From the NCBI GenBank assembly GCA_947396885.1, contig OX377202.1, forward strand, positions 28,511,407 through 28,575,406: a DNA stretch of 64,000 bases, in the 5' to 3' direction. Positions 33,801 to 45,836 of the stretch are shown here, one piece after another. The translations under genes and the position numbers were made by a program. Numbering within the stretch: the stretch's first letter is position 1; each line of letters begins with the position of its first letter. The notes beneath the pieces are model-generated. The model saw only the letters and a program-made list of their open reading frames with translations, ran no database searches and was not told the DNA's origin. The stretch is from Heligmosomoides polygyrus polygyrus (Eukaryota > Nematoda > Chromadorea > Rhabditida > Heligmosomidae).

Positions 33801-34891
33801 ATTCCCTGTAGCGAAACGATCCATAGATTATTATTGCAGGAAAGTTTTCTATACGTTCATTGATTAGGTTTAGTACGATTTTTGTTATCAACTAGCTGAT
33901 CTGAGGAATTCCGCGGCAGAAATGTTTCCATTTTACAGACGATAAGATGTATGAGATGTTTTCATTCCAGGGAAGCAGCGGGTAAAGAAGCTAAGCCAAG
34001 GAAAGGTCGAGTCAGTCGGAGTCGGACCATCCTCTTCTACAATATCTTCCGGAGCTACCACGAACCAGCAGTTGTCACCATTGTTGCCGAAGTACGTGCC
34101 GAAAATCGAACCCCCTACCCCGTATGAAGACCTCTTTTTTGAAAACTGAATCGTATATGGTTAGAAAGCACTTTTTCTATTTTTCAAAAAGCTATAGGGA
34201 TTTTTGAATTTTAAAAAGCAATCCGATTTATAAAGAATTTCGTGAAGTGGTGGCCAGAGGAATCGGTCGATCGATCACCGACGTCATTGGAAGGATTTCA
34301 CAAAAATGATCATAACTCGGTTTGTTTGTCGAAATTCGAAAATCTCGATGGGGTTTCAAAAACTAGAGAAAGAGCGTTCTTCAATGGTTATAAAATCTTA
34401 CCAATAGATAGGCTTTCTACGGGGCAGGGGTCGATTTTTGGTATTTTTGGCAAAAATCAGGCAAAAATCGAACGCCACCCACGTCTAGTATGAATTTTTG
34501 AAAGCTGGTTTCTCGTTAGAATACATTTTTCTTCTATTCTCAAAAACTATAGAAGAAAATTTCGTGATGTTTCTGTGAAGGCTTTTTCTCTTAATTTGAG
34601 TAAATTTTCAGGATCGGTTGTTGTTTCGACTGTGTTTTATGCTGTCCTTCATCATATTTGTTCAGACTTTACGCAAACTATTATTCCAAAGGCAATACGC
34701 GTGATTTAAAGATCATCATATACGATCCCGTAGAAACAAAATACCCTCGCCGCCGCAGTCATATCAGCATATGTCTTTTAATTTGTACTCACGTTTCTTA
34801 ATTGCATAGGATTCTAAGCTTAAGTTATCGTTCTGTTTCTATGCTTTATCGCATGCATACATATTCCATCAGAAACCTGTTCATATCTTAA

Positions 34892-35530
34892 CCCATTAAC
34901 GACCGCGCGGCCCAATTTCGGCCCGCAGTTTTTCTGTCGCGTGGGACCGCGCGGCCCAATTTTAGCTCGCGGTTAAAAAAATGTTCGCTGCGGCGCACTT
35001 CCTCGATTTTTCATAGTTTACTAGTATTCAGTAGATTCGTTGGATCCTATCAATGCTACCTGCACAGTGGTCCGAGAACCATTTACTTCTAACGAAAGCT
35101 TTGATAAAAAAAAATCAGCACAACACACTATTCAAACCTCAAATAAATAGATACTACTCACGAACAGCTACGTATATCTTACAAAAATGGTCATGGTTAA
35201 GACATCTAGTCAAATTTCTTGCGAAAAACTTGAACCCAATTTAGAAAAAATATTTCAAACACTTGCTACATCGTGTGGTCACCTTATTTGCACGATTCGT
35301 GATGAACGTGCGCCCTTTTCTGTGCTGACCTTTTTGTGGCAGCAAATACATCTTCTACGTTTTGTTTCGAACCTGTTCCGGCCTTTTCCAATATGTGGCT
35401 CACCCATTGGAGAGGGAGCTTCATTTGGAATACCGTGAAGTAGTGAGTGCACGAGATTCGAGCCTCAAGGCGGTCCCAGCGCGCGGTCCCACGCGCCAGA
35501 CCCGCGATTTGCCGTGCGGTCGTCAATGGG
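34892..35530. mobile_element. piggyBac-type MITE
   Basis: Flanked by TTAA on both sides (34888-34891 and 35531-35534). The ends are CCCATTAACGACCGCGCGGC and its inverse with two differences (GCCGTGCGGTCGTCAATGGG). TTAA plus CCC ends define piggyBac-like elements. The 639-bp interior has no transposase. Confidence 0.82.
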
Positions 35531-36752
35531 TTAAGAAGCGTTCTAGATCGTGGCACTAAAGTTCTTTGTAGAGTCTCCACTCTTATCTTCTTTGATCAAA
35601 TTTCTATAACATTTGCCTAAGTGTGAAGTGTCATGGAAGGCTCTCCCACTGCCTCGAGATTGATTGCTCCAGTTATCAAACAAAAATTGTACATTTTATC
35701 GTTCGTGCTGGGCTAGAATGGACCTACATAGTCACATCCGACATTAGCAATGATTTGTAATCAGTGCTATGCCATTTGCAGTCCATAACACCTCCTACAG
35801 GTGCTTGTAAATTGTCATTTCTCTAGGTTGTGGTATCCAAAATCGCCGTCTAGCATGAGTAGGATTCAAGGATCACGATCCAGACCGGACACTATACCAG
35901 AGGCCCTGTCGTCTGCAGTGCACGGGCTAGGTACCTATTGCAATCCACATGCTCCCTGCATGAACTAAGGCTAACAAGGAATCAGTCTGTGGCTGAACAA
36001 GCGGAAACACTGGAACAACAATCTGAGATTGTTATCGAATAGAACGTCTTCTTATGATGGATGTCGCGGAAACCAAGGTAATATGTATAGTAGAAGATTC
36101 TTGTATCGTGCAACCCGTGGACAGGTTTTAGCGCGCGCAGTGCGGATGGAACAACAAAAACAACTTGCGGTGTTTCCCTAGCGCACTCGAGATAGCGTAG
36201 TTCCAGGAGGAACGATTCTGCTCCCCGACACGAAGATTTCCGTCAAATCGCACCCACAACCGTTCAGACGCACATACTTCAAGACCGCATTGGTGAAGAC
36301 ATGAAGTTCAGATCAAAGTCATGCATCCTCCCCGAAGAATGCGTGCGCCATACCAAAGCTTTCTGGAGTCTAGGTTGTTTCAGGGTACCATTTCTTTGCC
36401 AAATCGCTGCGATATTTTGGTGGCCTAAAGGACGTTTTCAACGTGGTAACTCCGAGCGGGTTCGGCGAGATCCTGAATAAGCTCTCATTCCAGAGTCTTG
36501 CTACCCGCTTTGCAAGGTAACGACGTTTGAGGAATGCCTGAAAAAATGAGCATTTGCTGTCCTTGGCAGACAGTGCATGCCAAGTTTCGGTGCTGAACAG
36601 TGAATGCTGTCGCAACGTCGAATTCTGGTTCGGCCTTCAAAATGGGAAGCGTCAGTTATATGGACTATAGGTTGCACATACACTCGTTTCACGTCCACTT
36701 TCACTCGGTTCTGCCTACATCTTCTTTATGTCCAATTGGCTGGTTGCCTGTT
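35531..36752. other. Stretch without recognisable genes
   Basis: No exon, repeat end or RNA recognised. The minus frame 36615-36370 has protein-like composition but no signature and may be the tail of the neighbouring Ty3/gypsy relic. Confidence 0.35.
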
Positions 36753-37800
36753 TCATTCGGACGTAGGTAAGAGGTCCACTGGAACTCTAAAGTGCTCTTC
36801 ACCAGACCCTATGCGCGAAATCAAAGCTGAGGTGCTGCTCACTTCTAGCACGCGAAACGGGGCGTACCAGTCAATAGTAAGTTTAAGATATCTGCTCCGA
36901 TTCTTCTCTAGAGGGGGTTTCATAAGCCCTCTACCTTCTACCTTTGGCAGTCTCGTTTCCTCCGTCTTGTGAGAATCATAGTACTCCTTCATTTTGGGTC
37001 GGCAGATGTCAGCTCACTCACTGACTTGCTCACGTATAGGCTGCAACCTTCTATAGTCATCCAGGTCGACAGGGTACACTGTTAGACTACATTGCGGTAT
37101 TACAGCTGATGGTATGAATGTGTCGAAGCCATATAGTAAGAAGAACGGGATCTCCCCGGTGGCCGTATGTGGTGATTTGTTGTACGCGTAAACTATGTTT
37201 GAGAGCCACGTGCCACAATAGTCCGGAAAGTGTATTTTCTTCTTTAGTATTCTCTGCACTGCTCCTATAACAAGTTCGCATGCACCATTCGCTAGCGAGT
37301 TTTAACCTTTCGTCTTACTTCTTTCCACATTAACGATCTGACAGAGCTCCTCAATGTCACAAACTCTGTTCCTCGGTCGGAACGAACCTTTCGAAGCCAA
37401 CGTTGTTTCATAGATCTACATTCGGCAAACAGCGGTTGACACTGTGGTAGCGCTCTTATCCGGAAGTGCATATGCTCCAATCTGCTTCGAAAAGTGATCA
37501 ATACCAGTAGGTATTTTATGCCTGAAGCTTTTAATTTCATTCCAAGGATGTCTGCACAAACCATCGCGAAGGGTTTCTTCGTCACAAGTGGTTCCAAAGG
37601 CGGCACGAGAACCTGAGTGAGATCCTAAAAGAAACGCTCTCGACATTCCTTTATCAACTCGGTAATGTCCTTGCACATTCCTCCCAGAACACTCTTTTGC
37701 GTAACAAACTTAAGATCTTCTTCGTTACAAAATGTCTTGCAAGATTATCTTTATGAGGTTCCTCGAAGGCCTCACGTCTTTTGGACATGGGTACTTGAAG
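36753..37800 (-). pseudogene. Ty3/gypsy integrase relic
   Basis: Minus-strand fragments in order: remains of the zinc-binding N terminus (near 37780-37690), then PLVTKKPFAMVCADILGMKL (first catalytic Asp), HFSKQIGAYALPDKSATTVS, VRSDRGTEF (second catalytic Asp), NIVYAYNKSPHTATGEIPFFLLYG, and the C-terminal DPLLPTSE-like region ending about 36753. This is the core of a gypsy-class integrase. At least four frameshifts and several stops break it. RT and LTRs were not found nearby. Confidence 0.8.
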
Positions 37801-39126
37801 TATGCCGCACTGCTTGAAGTGCGAGTTCTTAGGGAAGGACGCTGAGTTTTAGTTTCGGCAGTTTCCTAGAAAAAAATTGAATTGAAATCTCATAGTAATG
37901 CTTGGACTAATATTTCTGCAAAGCTCTATTTCTGCAAAGTTAAGTGGCAAGGCGAAGAGCCAGTTCGAGGCTCTGTCTAGAACAGTACATGAGGGCGGAT
38001 TTACGGCTATAGTGGACGCCATGACCCGGTAGTGTAGGACAAGTGCGTAATAACAGAACAGTAGCGCTGGATGAGCTAAAGGAGCTGAAGAATAAGAAGG
38101 CTGGTGGCGATTTCTGTATGGAGCTGAAGCGACATACTCGACGGACACATCTGGAACTGGATGAAGCTTCAATATTGATAGAAAGACGTGTTATAAAAAT
38201 GACGTAAATAATATGAAAGAGGTCCCACGTGTTATATGAGCAATTGGTTTACTGGAAGGATTCGCACCATTTGACAAAGGCTTTGAAGGGCGAATTCGAG
38301 AGAGGGAAATGCGTATGACAGGCTGAAAAAGACAGCAATGCGCATTGAAAAACCTCCAAGCTTTGTTTCGAATGTGACACAAGTGGGTCGCTCTAAGATG
38401 GTTAGCGAGGAACCACAAGATCAGCAAGGACACATTTGGTTAAAATAGTTTATTAGGAAACAACTAAATGACACAAAAATAAGACACGCGAGAAGGCACG
38501 AGGAGGAAGAGAGAAGTATTGGACGAGCGCGACGGGCCAGGGAGGAGCAGGCGGCCCTCCGCGAGATTGACGCTCAAGTTGAGTGACTTTACTGAGTCTA
38601 AAATTGTCCGTCCTTTTCGACCCTGCGATTCGCGCGGTTCCGCAAGGTCCTCCGCGATTCGAGTGTCTTCAAGGTGCCACGCGATTGGAGCGTGTCCTCT
38701 TGAGTCAGAGCACAAAACAAACGTGGGATTGCAAAGAGTCTTCCTACTCTAACAGAGATTAGAGATTGTGCTCATGTAGATTCATTATCTTTGAATCACG
38801 ATAGCAGGATTTGCGGCTGTTGTGCAGAGGAGAACTACCTTGAAATGAAGTTTCACTGCTTTCTACTATATTTTCACTCCCATGACCATTGGGGCGATCT
38901 CCTTAATTGCGTTTTTTGAAAGTATATCTTCTCGATATAGGTCAGACATTTGGGCTCTAGGGGTGGAAATACTGATATTAGTAAAAACCGCCGCCATAGC
39001 GACGCACTGAGAATGTCAATAGATTAGCAAGGTTACCATTAACGGTAAAGTAACTTTTCCACCAGCGCATAGTATTTTTAACCACTTTGTGCATCTATTT
39101 CGAGAGCATGAAGAGTCAATCACCAC
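37801..39126. other. Stretch without recognisable genes
   Basis: No coding or repeat signature seen beyond short overlapping frames on both strands. Confidence 0.4.
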
Positions 39127-39395
39127 CTATATATAAAAGAGTTTGTCCGTCGAGTAATCTAACCGAAGTGAGGTAGGCCGCATCATCCACAATGAGGGCG
39201 GCCGAATGATCTAACCTATCACCACTATCACCATCACCACCACCACCTATATCACCATCACCATCACCATCACCACTTATATATGAAAGAGTTTGTCCGT
39301 CAAGTGATCTAACCTAAGTGAGGTACGCCGCGTTATCCACAGCGAGAGCGGTCGAGTGATCTAACCTAAGTGAGGTACGCCGCATCATCTACTAC
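39127..39395 (+). repeat. Two 90-bp direct repeats around a TATCACC microsatellite
   Basis: GAGTTTGTCCGTC-AGT-ATCTAACC-AAGTGAGGTA-GCCGC occurs at 39139 and 39289. A third partial copy starts at 39358. Between the first two lies a (ATCACC)n tract, about 39213-39276. Confidence 0.8.
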
Positions 39396-39475
39396 GCGGG
39401 CAAAATTTGCTATTGAGCGTGGGATGTTGCTGCAGCAGGGGAAACGCAGCCCATTACTGCTTAACACGACAGCAC

Positions 39476-40480
39476 CTACGCGCGTTTCTGAGCGCCCAGA
39501 TTCAGAAGCCGACTTCGTGCCATTAGCATGAGAAGACTACTAAAGTGGTAAGGGTAGAAGGGGGACTTTGAGTGTGGACAACCGACCGCGATCGCTGCGA
39601 CCAGGAGGAGCATCGGGATGGTCGATGGGGGAACAAGGAAGCAGGCCAGAATGTGACACCAAGAAGAGTTCAGGCAATATGTATGGACCATTAGGGAGCT
39701 ACCAATCAGGGGAGGGGAACAGTAGAGAGGATCAGCAAGGGGATCCATTACCATTGAGAATGACCGGATTTAGAGAATGTGACAAGGTTGTCAAACAATG
39801 GGCGTTTGCTCGACGTCGTCGTATCGTGAGCGTGGGAGGGCTAGTTAGGGTTGAGTAGTAAGGAGTATCCCGAGGAGGAGGAAGGGGAGGAATTTACCTG
39901 TAAGAAGGGACCTGGAGGCGGGATTAGGACGGGAAGAAGGGAGCCGTGAGGGAATTCATACGGAAAACAAGGAATCTGCCGTATGCATAGCCTCTTCACG
40001 CTCGACACAGCGGCGACTTCTGAGCTTCTTGATCTAGAAAACAGGCCCCCTACGTCGCGCAGCAAGCATCCTGATTCTGAATACGTGTCACCGACCGTGC
40101 CGTGAGCATGGGAGGACCACTAAGGGGGTGGTGGAGAAGGGCGGTAAAGGGTCCTACATGGTGGACCAGGAGAGCGACCAGGAACGGAATAACCTGAAGG
40201 AGGGACCAGGACGGGGAAACCAGCAAGAAGAGACCAGTTGGTGTCAATAGTGGAAACAAAGAACTGGGCCAGTAGTTGGGACCAGGAAGGTGGAGGACTA
40301 AAGAGGGGAGGGAAGACCAGTGAAGGCGGACCAGCAATTAAATCCAGTAATAAGAGACGAGTGAGGGGAAACCTGACTTCGGAAGACATGTCAGCGACAA
40401 CTTGAAACGCTAGCTGTTGAGCATGAGAACGATTGCGGAGGAACAACCTGAGTGACCGAAGTGCTACCCAGCACAAACCA
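39476..40480. repeat. Purine-skewed degenerate tandem region
   Basis: The + strand is strongly G/A rich, with recurring GGGACCAG and GGAGG. Longer diverged units begin with GATTC-GAA near 39498, 40072 and 40373, each followed by a GAGCATGAG or TTAGCATGAG block. Minus-strand frames here are Pro/Ser/Leu low complexity and not genes. Confidence 0.45.
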
Positions 40481-40648
40481 ATGACAGTACCGGCCGGTCA
40501 GGAAAGAATGTCTATGATGAAGGTGCCGAAGCAGTGAAGGGCTTGATGCCGATAAAGAGCGCACTAAGTCCTAGATGCTAGCGAATTTTATGTTTTACAA
40601 AAACTACTATCCATAGGTCAGTGATGCTACAAACTCGCGCGAAGCGCG

Positions 40649-40688
40649 CAAGTGCGAGACACGCCGTTAGGCGTGTCGGAGCACTTGT
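40649..40688. other. Perfect nested hairpin
   Basis: CAAGTGC...GCACTTG forms an outer stem around GACACGCC-GTTA-GGCGTGTC. The adjacent CGCGCGAAGCGCGC (40635-40648) is another perfect hairpin. The function is unknown. Confidence 0.75.
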
Positions 40689-40974
40689 TCTATTACATTT
40701 AGCAAAGTAGGAGGAAAGCAGTTCAAAGTCCAAAAGAGCTGCTGAGTATAAAGTGGAGATATTTCGCAGACCGTGTTCAGCGACAGTATACGATGGTTGT
40801 ACCATCTCTATGTTCCCGTTCTATAAGGAGACAATGAAGTCGAAGCAGAGCTGAGGACTTCAATGTCTGATGTGTTATTGCACTCAACAAACATCTAACG
40901 TCTTCAATGTGGTCATAGTTAACCAAATTTTATTTTACCAAGTCTAACGTCTTGCACTCAACAAACGATCAGCA

Positions 40975-41410
40975 ATGGCCATGGTAGACCAAATTTTACC
41001 CATCAAAATTCCAAACGCCCAATTTAAACGAGAAGGCAAAAATTACATCGTCACAACGAGAGCTATAGAAGCGTCAGTAGAGCTCTTTCTATGGCTCAAA
41101 ACCCTTATCTCTAGTGTACATCTAAACATCTGCGACTTCACTTGCACGTGCATTACGGGATGCTACAAGTGCATCAGAGTTGTAAAACCATCATAACCTG
41201 TCTTCAAATATCAAACAAGTATTTGCTGCCATTGTTTGTCAAACTCAATCTTTCACCTTTGCTCACAACATGAACATGTCAATAAAACCCGATTGTATTC
41301 AAACAAAGCAAACTTCCACGAGACCTGTCAAGCTACCTGCGGCACTCAAATACACATTTTTCAATCACGGGACAATTGCATTCACAAGTGGCGGTAACCC
41401 ACTTCAAACA
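40975..41410 (+). pseudogene. Possible retroelement envelope-like relic
   Basis: A 73-codon frame from 40975 contains a cysteine cluster (CDFTCTCITGCYKC). It is followed, after a stop and a frame change, by segments with FAAIVC and a Gly-rich end. The order resembles the phlebovirus-type glycoprotein Gn/Gc-like envelope domain carried by some nematode LTR retroelements. The frame is broken by at least two stops or shifts and could not make a working protein. The identification rests on motif resemblance only. It lies upstream of a gag-like relic, which is the wrong order for one element. Confidence 0.35.
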
Positions 41411-41824
41411 CTTTAGCAGAACAAAACTACAGCTTGAATCTAAGCAATACGTTTTATCTGCTACCAGACATCGAACAATTTTAAAAAATCATCAAACAAT
41501 ACTTCATTTTTTCAACGGTCGCCATACTAACACTCGTCACAATGATAGTAGCCTCACTGCCGCTACTAGGAATCTGCCAGAAAAGTTCAAGCCAAGGAAT
41601 GCGCAACCGCCGCAGGTTTCCATCTGCAACATTACAGCCATCCCCATTGCAGATTCCGCTGCTCCTCATTCGAGGCATGCGTTCATTGTTTCATGATGCT
41701 CTCCTTATACCACTTCTCGTTCTCAAGCTCGTTTTACGTCGCCTTCGCGCCATATAATTCTAGCAGAATCGGCGATCATACTTTTATTTCCAAAAACATT
41801 GAAACACTCATACAGACATTTCAG

Positions 41825-42208
41825 ATGTCCGATCACAAGCCACTTCCGCAGCAAGAGGCTGAAATGACTGCCGAAATCGGCTCCTCGAATCCACCGCAGA
41901 AGTCTTGCAGCGACGACACGCCAAGTCGAACGAAGGTACTCGGCGAGCGAACAAACAAAATCAACGACTTCGCAACGCAATCGCTGCCAATGCGCCAATC
42001 GCCACCGATGGCTGCCACAGCAGATGCCCCAGTGGTATCGTATGATAGTCGTACCTCCACACCTATGCGCGCCACCACAAGTGACGTGGCCGCTATGAGG
42101 CCCCTCGAGGTTGCGCTGGGAGCGATCCGCCAGAAAATCAAAGAGCTTCGCAAGGAAGATCGAGTCCACAGGGTAAATTCAACTTCATTGAATTCAAATG
42201 TTAACTAG
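41825..42208 (+). CDS. Unassigned ORF, possibly retroelement Gag N terminus
   Basis: From ATG at 41825 the frame encodes a Ser/Pro/Thr-rich, low-hydrophobicity protein ending in PLEVALGAIRQKIKELRKED, a likely amphipathic helix. The position, 440 bp before a Gag-type zinc knuckle in the same direction, suggests one broken gag gene. A GTAAAT sequence after VHR could be a donor, so a host exon is also possible. Confidence 0.35.
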   Translation: MSDHKPLPQQEAEMTAEIGSSNPPQKSCSDDTPSRTKVLGERTNKINDFATQSLPMRQSPPMAATADAPVVSYDSRTSTPMRATTSDVAAMRPLEVALGAIRQKIKELRKEDRVHRVNSTSLNSNVN

Positions 42209-42503
42209 AGTTTCCTCATACATTCGAATTTAAGACCGCGCGCAAATGCAAATCGAACCCAAGAAAAACACCAAAAAAAATCAAAGATGCCTATTCAAAG
42301 TTACAATCACAAATAAATGCAATAACCTTTATTTCTGAGAGCCGTAGAAGTTCTGATCGACCACATGGAAAGCTGTATCGTCGGAAACAAGATGCCTCGC
42401 GCGCAGCGACACAGGCCGCTTCCGCAGCCCAGGAGAAAGACGAGCCAACTAAAAGCCATACCAGTATCGCTGCCAGCCGCATCACCAGCTCCTGCACTAG
42501 CTC

Positions 42504-42890
42504 TTGTTACTCACCAGCACCCGCTGCTGCATCCGCAGTAGCTGCCGTGCCAAGGACGCCGCCAACGTCGCCGTACAGCGTCAACAGACCCCGAAGGAGA
42601 CGATACGCAAGTTTCTCAACCACGTATTGGCACGCCACTCTCTTCATGCTTATTTTGCGACGAAATTCATTGGTCCACTAATTGTCAATACTATCCCACT
42701 CTCTCGCTGCACAGAATGCGACGTGGTTATCTCCAACGTTGTAGAAGGTGCCTACGGCCTGCCGCTCACACAGGGTCTGCCTGCTAATCATGAAGCTACT
42801 GTTTATATTGTAAACAAGCCGTCACTTTATGGGACAACATCCCTCAATCCTGTGCCCATATCAATACAGAAATTAAAGGGCAAACTGTAG
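42504..42890 (+). pseudogene. LTR-retroelement Gag zinc-knuckle relic
   Basis: In the third frame, starting at 42647, the sequence CLFCDEIHWSTNC followed by QYYPTLSLHRMRRG and CRRCLRPAAHTGSAC is typical of the nucleocapsid of nematode BEL/gypsy Gag (a knuckle, a -YPT- spacer, a second knuckle). The 128-codon frame 42504-42890 is a shadow in another phase. The region is interrupted 110 bp later by the RTE at 43020. Confidence 0.55.
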
Positions 42891-43123
42891 TCAAACAAAA
42901 ATTCAAACAAATCGTAGAAAATCTTCAAGTCGTAACAAACAATACAAACAAACATAACAATACAACAATTTTTTCATTCGCCTTCTCTCGTCATGCCAAG
43001 TTTTTTGTTCTTCTCATATCATCATTTTCAATAGCGTTTGTCCCGCTTGGTGGCGGGGTCCGCTCTTCTGGTCTGGTGACGCCACTTCTCCCGATCAAAC
43101 GCTTGGTCGGGATGGACACCAGC

Positions 43124-44622
43124 TTACTTCAAGTCCATATGCAACGTATCTAACCAACGTTGTTTCGGGCGTCCTCTGGGCCGTTTCCCAGGGACTTCAA
43201 GATTCAGGCCAATCTTACACAAGGTGTCGTCGTTAGCGCGAAGGACGTGACCATACCATCGTAGACGTGCTTCGTTCAACTTGTCAGCTATCGAGGCGAC
43301 ACCGAACCTTTGTCGCATGGTTTCATTGCGAACGCGGTCCAATCGCGTTACTCCAGCCGTCCACCTTAGCATTTTCGTCTCCATTACACTGAGGCGGCTT
43401 TCAATTTCCTTCGTCACAGGCCAGCACTCAGCACCGTACGTCGCTACTGGGCGGACGATTGCTCTATACACCTTTGACTTGAGGTACTAGGTACTACTGT
43501 CTTGTTGCAAAGCACCGCAGTCAACGAACGCCATTTGGACCAGGCTGCACTCACACGTGCGTTCACCTCCAACTTTAGACTGCCATCGGACGTGACTGTT
43601 GATCCAAGATACTTGAAAGATGTAACACGTGAGCGCTCAGTACCATTGATCTTCATGGATCTATGCTCATTCACATCCGTCGTCAAGTATTCCGTCTTTT
43701 TGACGTTTAGCTTGAGTCTGAACAATGCTAAGCGATCGCACCACGCCTGTGCCTGTCGCTCGAGCTCTGCTTTGTCTTCGCATGCAAGCATGACGTCATC
43801 GGCATACAGCAGCGTCCAAGGAGCTGCCCTTTGGAGATCGCGTGTAATTGCATCCATGACGATCACGAAGAGCAGTGGGGAGAGCGCAGATCCCTGGTGC
43901 ACTCCGACAGAGATTGGAAACTCCATCGAGGTGCCCGCTGGTGCTCGCACTCGGCTTATTGGGCACGAGTAGAGGATGCGCACCCACTCAATAAGCTCTT
44001 CAGGGATACCATGTCGTCGCAACGCGTACCATATCACTTCCCGCGGAACGCGATCGAAGGCCTTCTCCAAGTCCAGGAAGGCAAAATGCACCGGTTTCTG
44101 TTTCTCGCGGTGCTTCTCTAGCAGAAGACGAACGGCGTGTATGGCATCAACCGTCCCACAGCCGGCAACGAAACCACACTGATTATTGGAAAGCTGGACG
44201 ACATCCCGGATACGTCTATCGACAATTCGCTCAAAGGCTTTCATGGTGTGCGAAAGTAGGCGAATCGGACGGTAGTTATCGCAATCCGCAGGGCTGCCTT
44301 TCTTCTTCCAAATCGGGATAGTCGTGCTTTGCTGCCAACCCTCAGGCAGTTTCTTCTCAGCAACAACCTGATTGAAAAACTCAGTCAGCCAGTCAGCAGG
44401 GCACCAGCCCTTCGACTTCCACAGGTCAGCTGGCAGATCATAGGGACCAGTGGCTTTGCCTGACTTCATCTTCCTCAGGGCTGCTTCAGTTTCGCTCACT
44501 GTGATCTTCTGAACGGGACCGTATACAGGTGATGCAAAAGGAACAGCAGGATGTTCAAATTCTACATTCGAGATTTTCTCGAAGTAGTCGCGCCATCGCT
44601 TCACAGCCCTTTTACGATCCAT
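43124..44622 (-). pseudogene. RTE copy 1 reverse transcriptase
   Basis: Main frame 44622-43444 (392 codons) and C-terminal frame 43471-43124, joined by one frameshift. Motifs in order: LRKMKSGKATGPYDLPADLW, PIWKKKGSPADCDNYRPI, FVAGCGTVDAI, FLDLEKAFDRVPRE, GVHQGSALSPLLFV, LLYADDVMLA (catalytic YADD), KTEYLTTD, and the thumb/C-terminal VTRLDRVRNETMRQ, WYGHVLR, GKRPRGRPKQRWLDTL. All catalytic residues are retained, so loss of function comes from the frameshifts and the endonuclease stop. Confidence 0.92.
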
Positions 44623-44819
44623 CAGAAGATGGCCTTCTTATCGTTAATGCCAGAGAAGTTTTCGATGTCCTCTGCTTGGCGACAGCGAGCCTTGGCGAGT
44701 CGGTAAAGATAGCGCTCACCATCGCGCGTTTCCAGTTTTTCGCTGACTTCAGCGTAGTGTGCGGCTTTAGCAGTGGCCACTGCCTTCTTTGCCGCTTTCT
44801 TCGCTTCTCGATAATTCCG

Positions 44820-45836
44820 TCAATTATCGACTGTTTTATCACCGATAAATACGTGATATAGCCGTTTCTTTTCCCTGACCTTCTCTCTGACATCGTCAGT
44901 CCACAGCCAAGCCTGCTTGTCGACCCAACGCCGTCCACGCTTCGTTGTGCCGAATTCGAGGCGCGCAGCCCGAGTTATCGCATCGGTAGCATCTTCCCAG
45001 GTTTCGTCGACAGTCGTTACTGTCGGCAACCGAATGCAAGAAATAACAGCTGCTTCCTTCTCTTTCAGTCGCCACCATTTGATTCTAGCCGTCCCGCATC
45101 GCTCGACACGTTTACACCTCGGAGGTGTGATCTTCAGCGAGCATATCAGTGGACGATATTGCGTAGCAACTGTCTCATGCGGCACGGTCTTCGCGTCTGT
45201 GGCAAGCCCTTGGTCGTGACGCCTAACAAGGACATAGTCAATCTGCGTTTTGGCGTTCCCGCTATAAAATGAGATGAGGTGGGAGTCACGCTTTCGAAAC
45301 TTGGTGTTCACGATGGTGAGGTCGTGTGAGTCTGCGTACTCAAGTATACGCTCACCATCGGCGTTGCGTGACCCATAGCCAAAACCACCATGACAGCTGT
45401 AACCATCTTTCGCTGCTTCGACGTGACCATTAAGGTCACCTGCCACAACAATCATGTCTTGTGACGGCACTTCCGCTGTCTTCTCATCAAGCAGGGACCA
45501 GAACTCGTCCTTGGTTTGCTCGGAGCAACCTGTCTGCGGAGCATACGCGGAAAACAAATGACACCGTCGCTATTCTACGGCGACAACAATCTTCATCAAG
45601 CGGTCATCGAAACGTTCTACGCTTGCAATCGCGTCACGGAAACGCTCGGAGACGATCATACCGACAGCACTGGTGGTCCTGGGACTTCCACATAGAACGG
45701 CCTTGAAGCCACGTCCTATGTCCCTTGACTTGCTGCAGGACCACCTCGTCTCCTGCACCGCACAGAAATCTATCTTTCTTCGCCCCAGTGATTCTACCAA
45801 CTCGCACGAGCGGCCCGTCAACGTACCCACATTCAA
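44820..45836 (-). pseudogene. RTE copy 1 endonuclease
   Basis: Apurinic-type endonuclease that nicks the target DNA to prime reverse transcription. Reading from 45836: MNVGTLTGRSCELVE (start of domain), VQETRWS with the catalytic Glu, FSAYAPQTG, VVAGDLNGHVE with the Asp/Asn pair, IDYVLVRR, and QYRPLICSL, where the usual S-D-H-type histidine motif is QYRPL (Tyr in place of His). An in-frame TAG at 45570-45572 splits the frame. The frame ends at a stop at 44820, in the linker before RT, which continues in another phase. Domain order and spacing match RTE copy 2. Confidence 0.85.

Noticed and set aside
34100..34580. Apparent tandem duplication with AAAAATCGAAC and AGTATGAA motifs
   Set aside because: The two blocks share only short AT-rich words; I could not define a consistent unit.
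39476..40476. Long Pro/Ser/Leu-rich minus-strand frames
   Set aside because: Produced by the purine-rich tandem region; low complexity with no domain.
43502..43972. 156-codon plus-strand frame
   Set aside because: Antisense of the RTE copy 1 reverse transcriptase.
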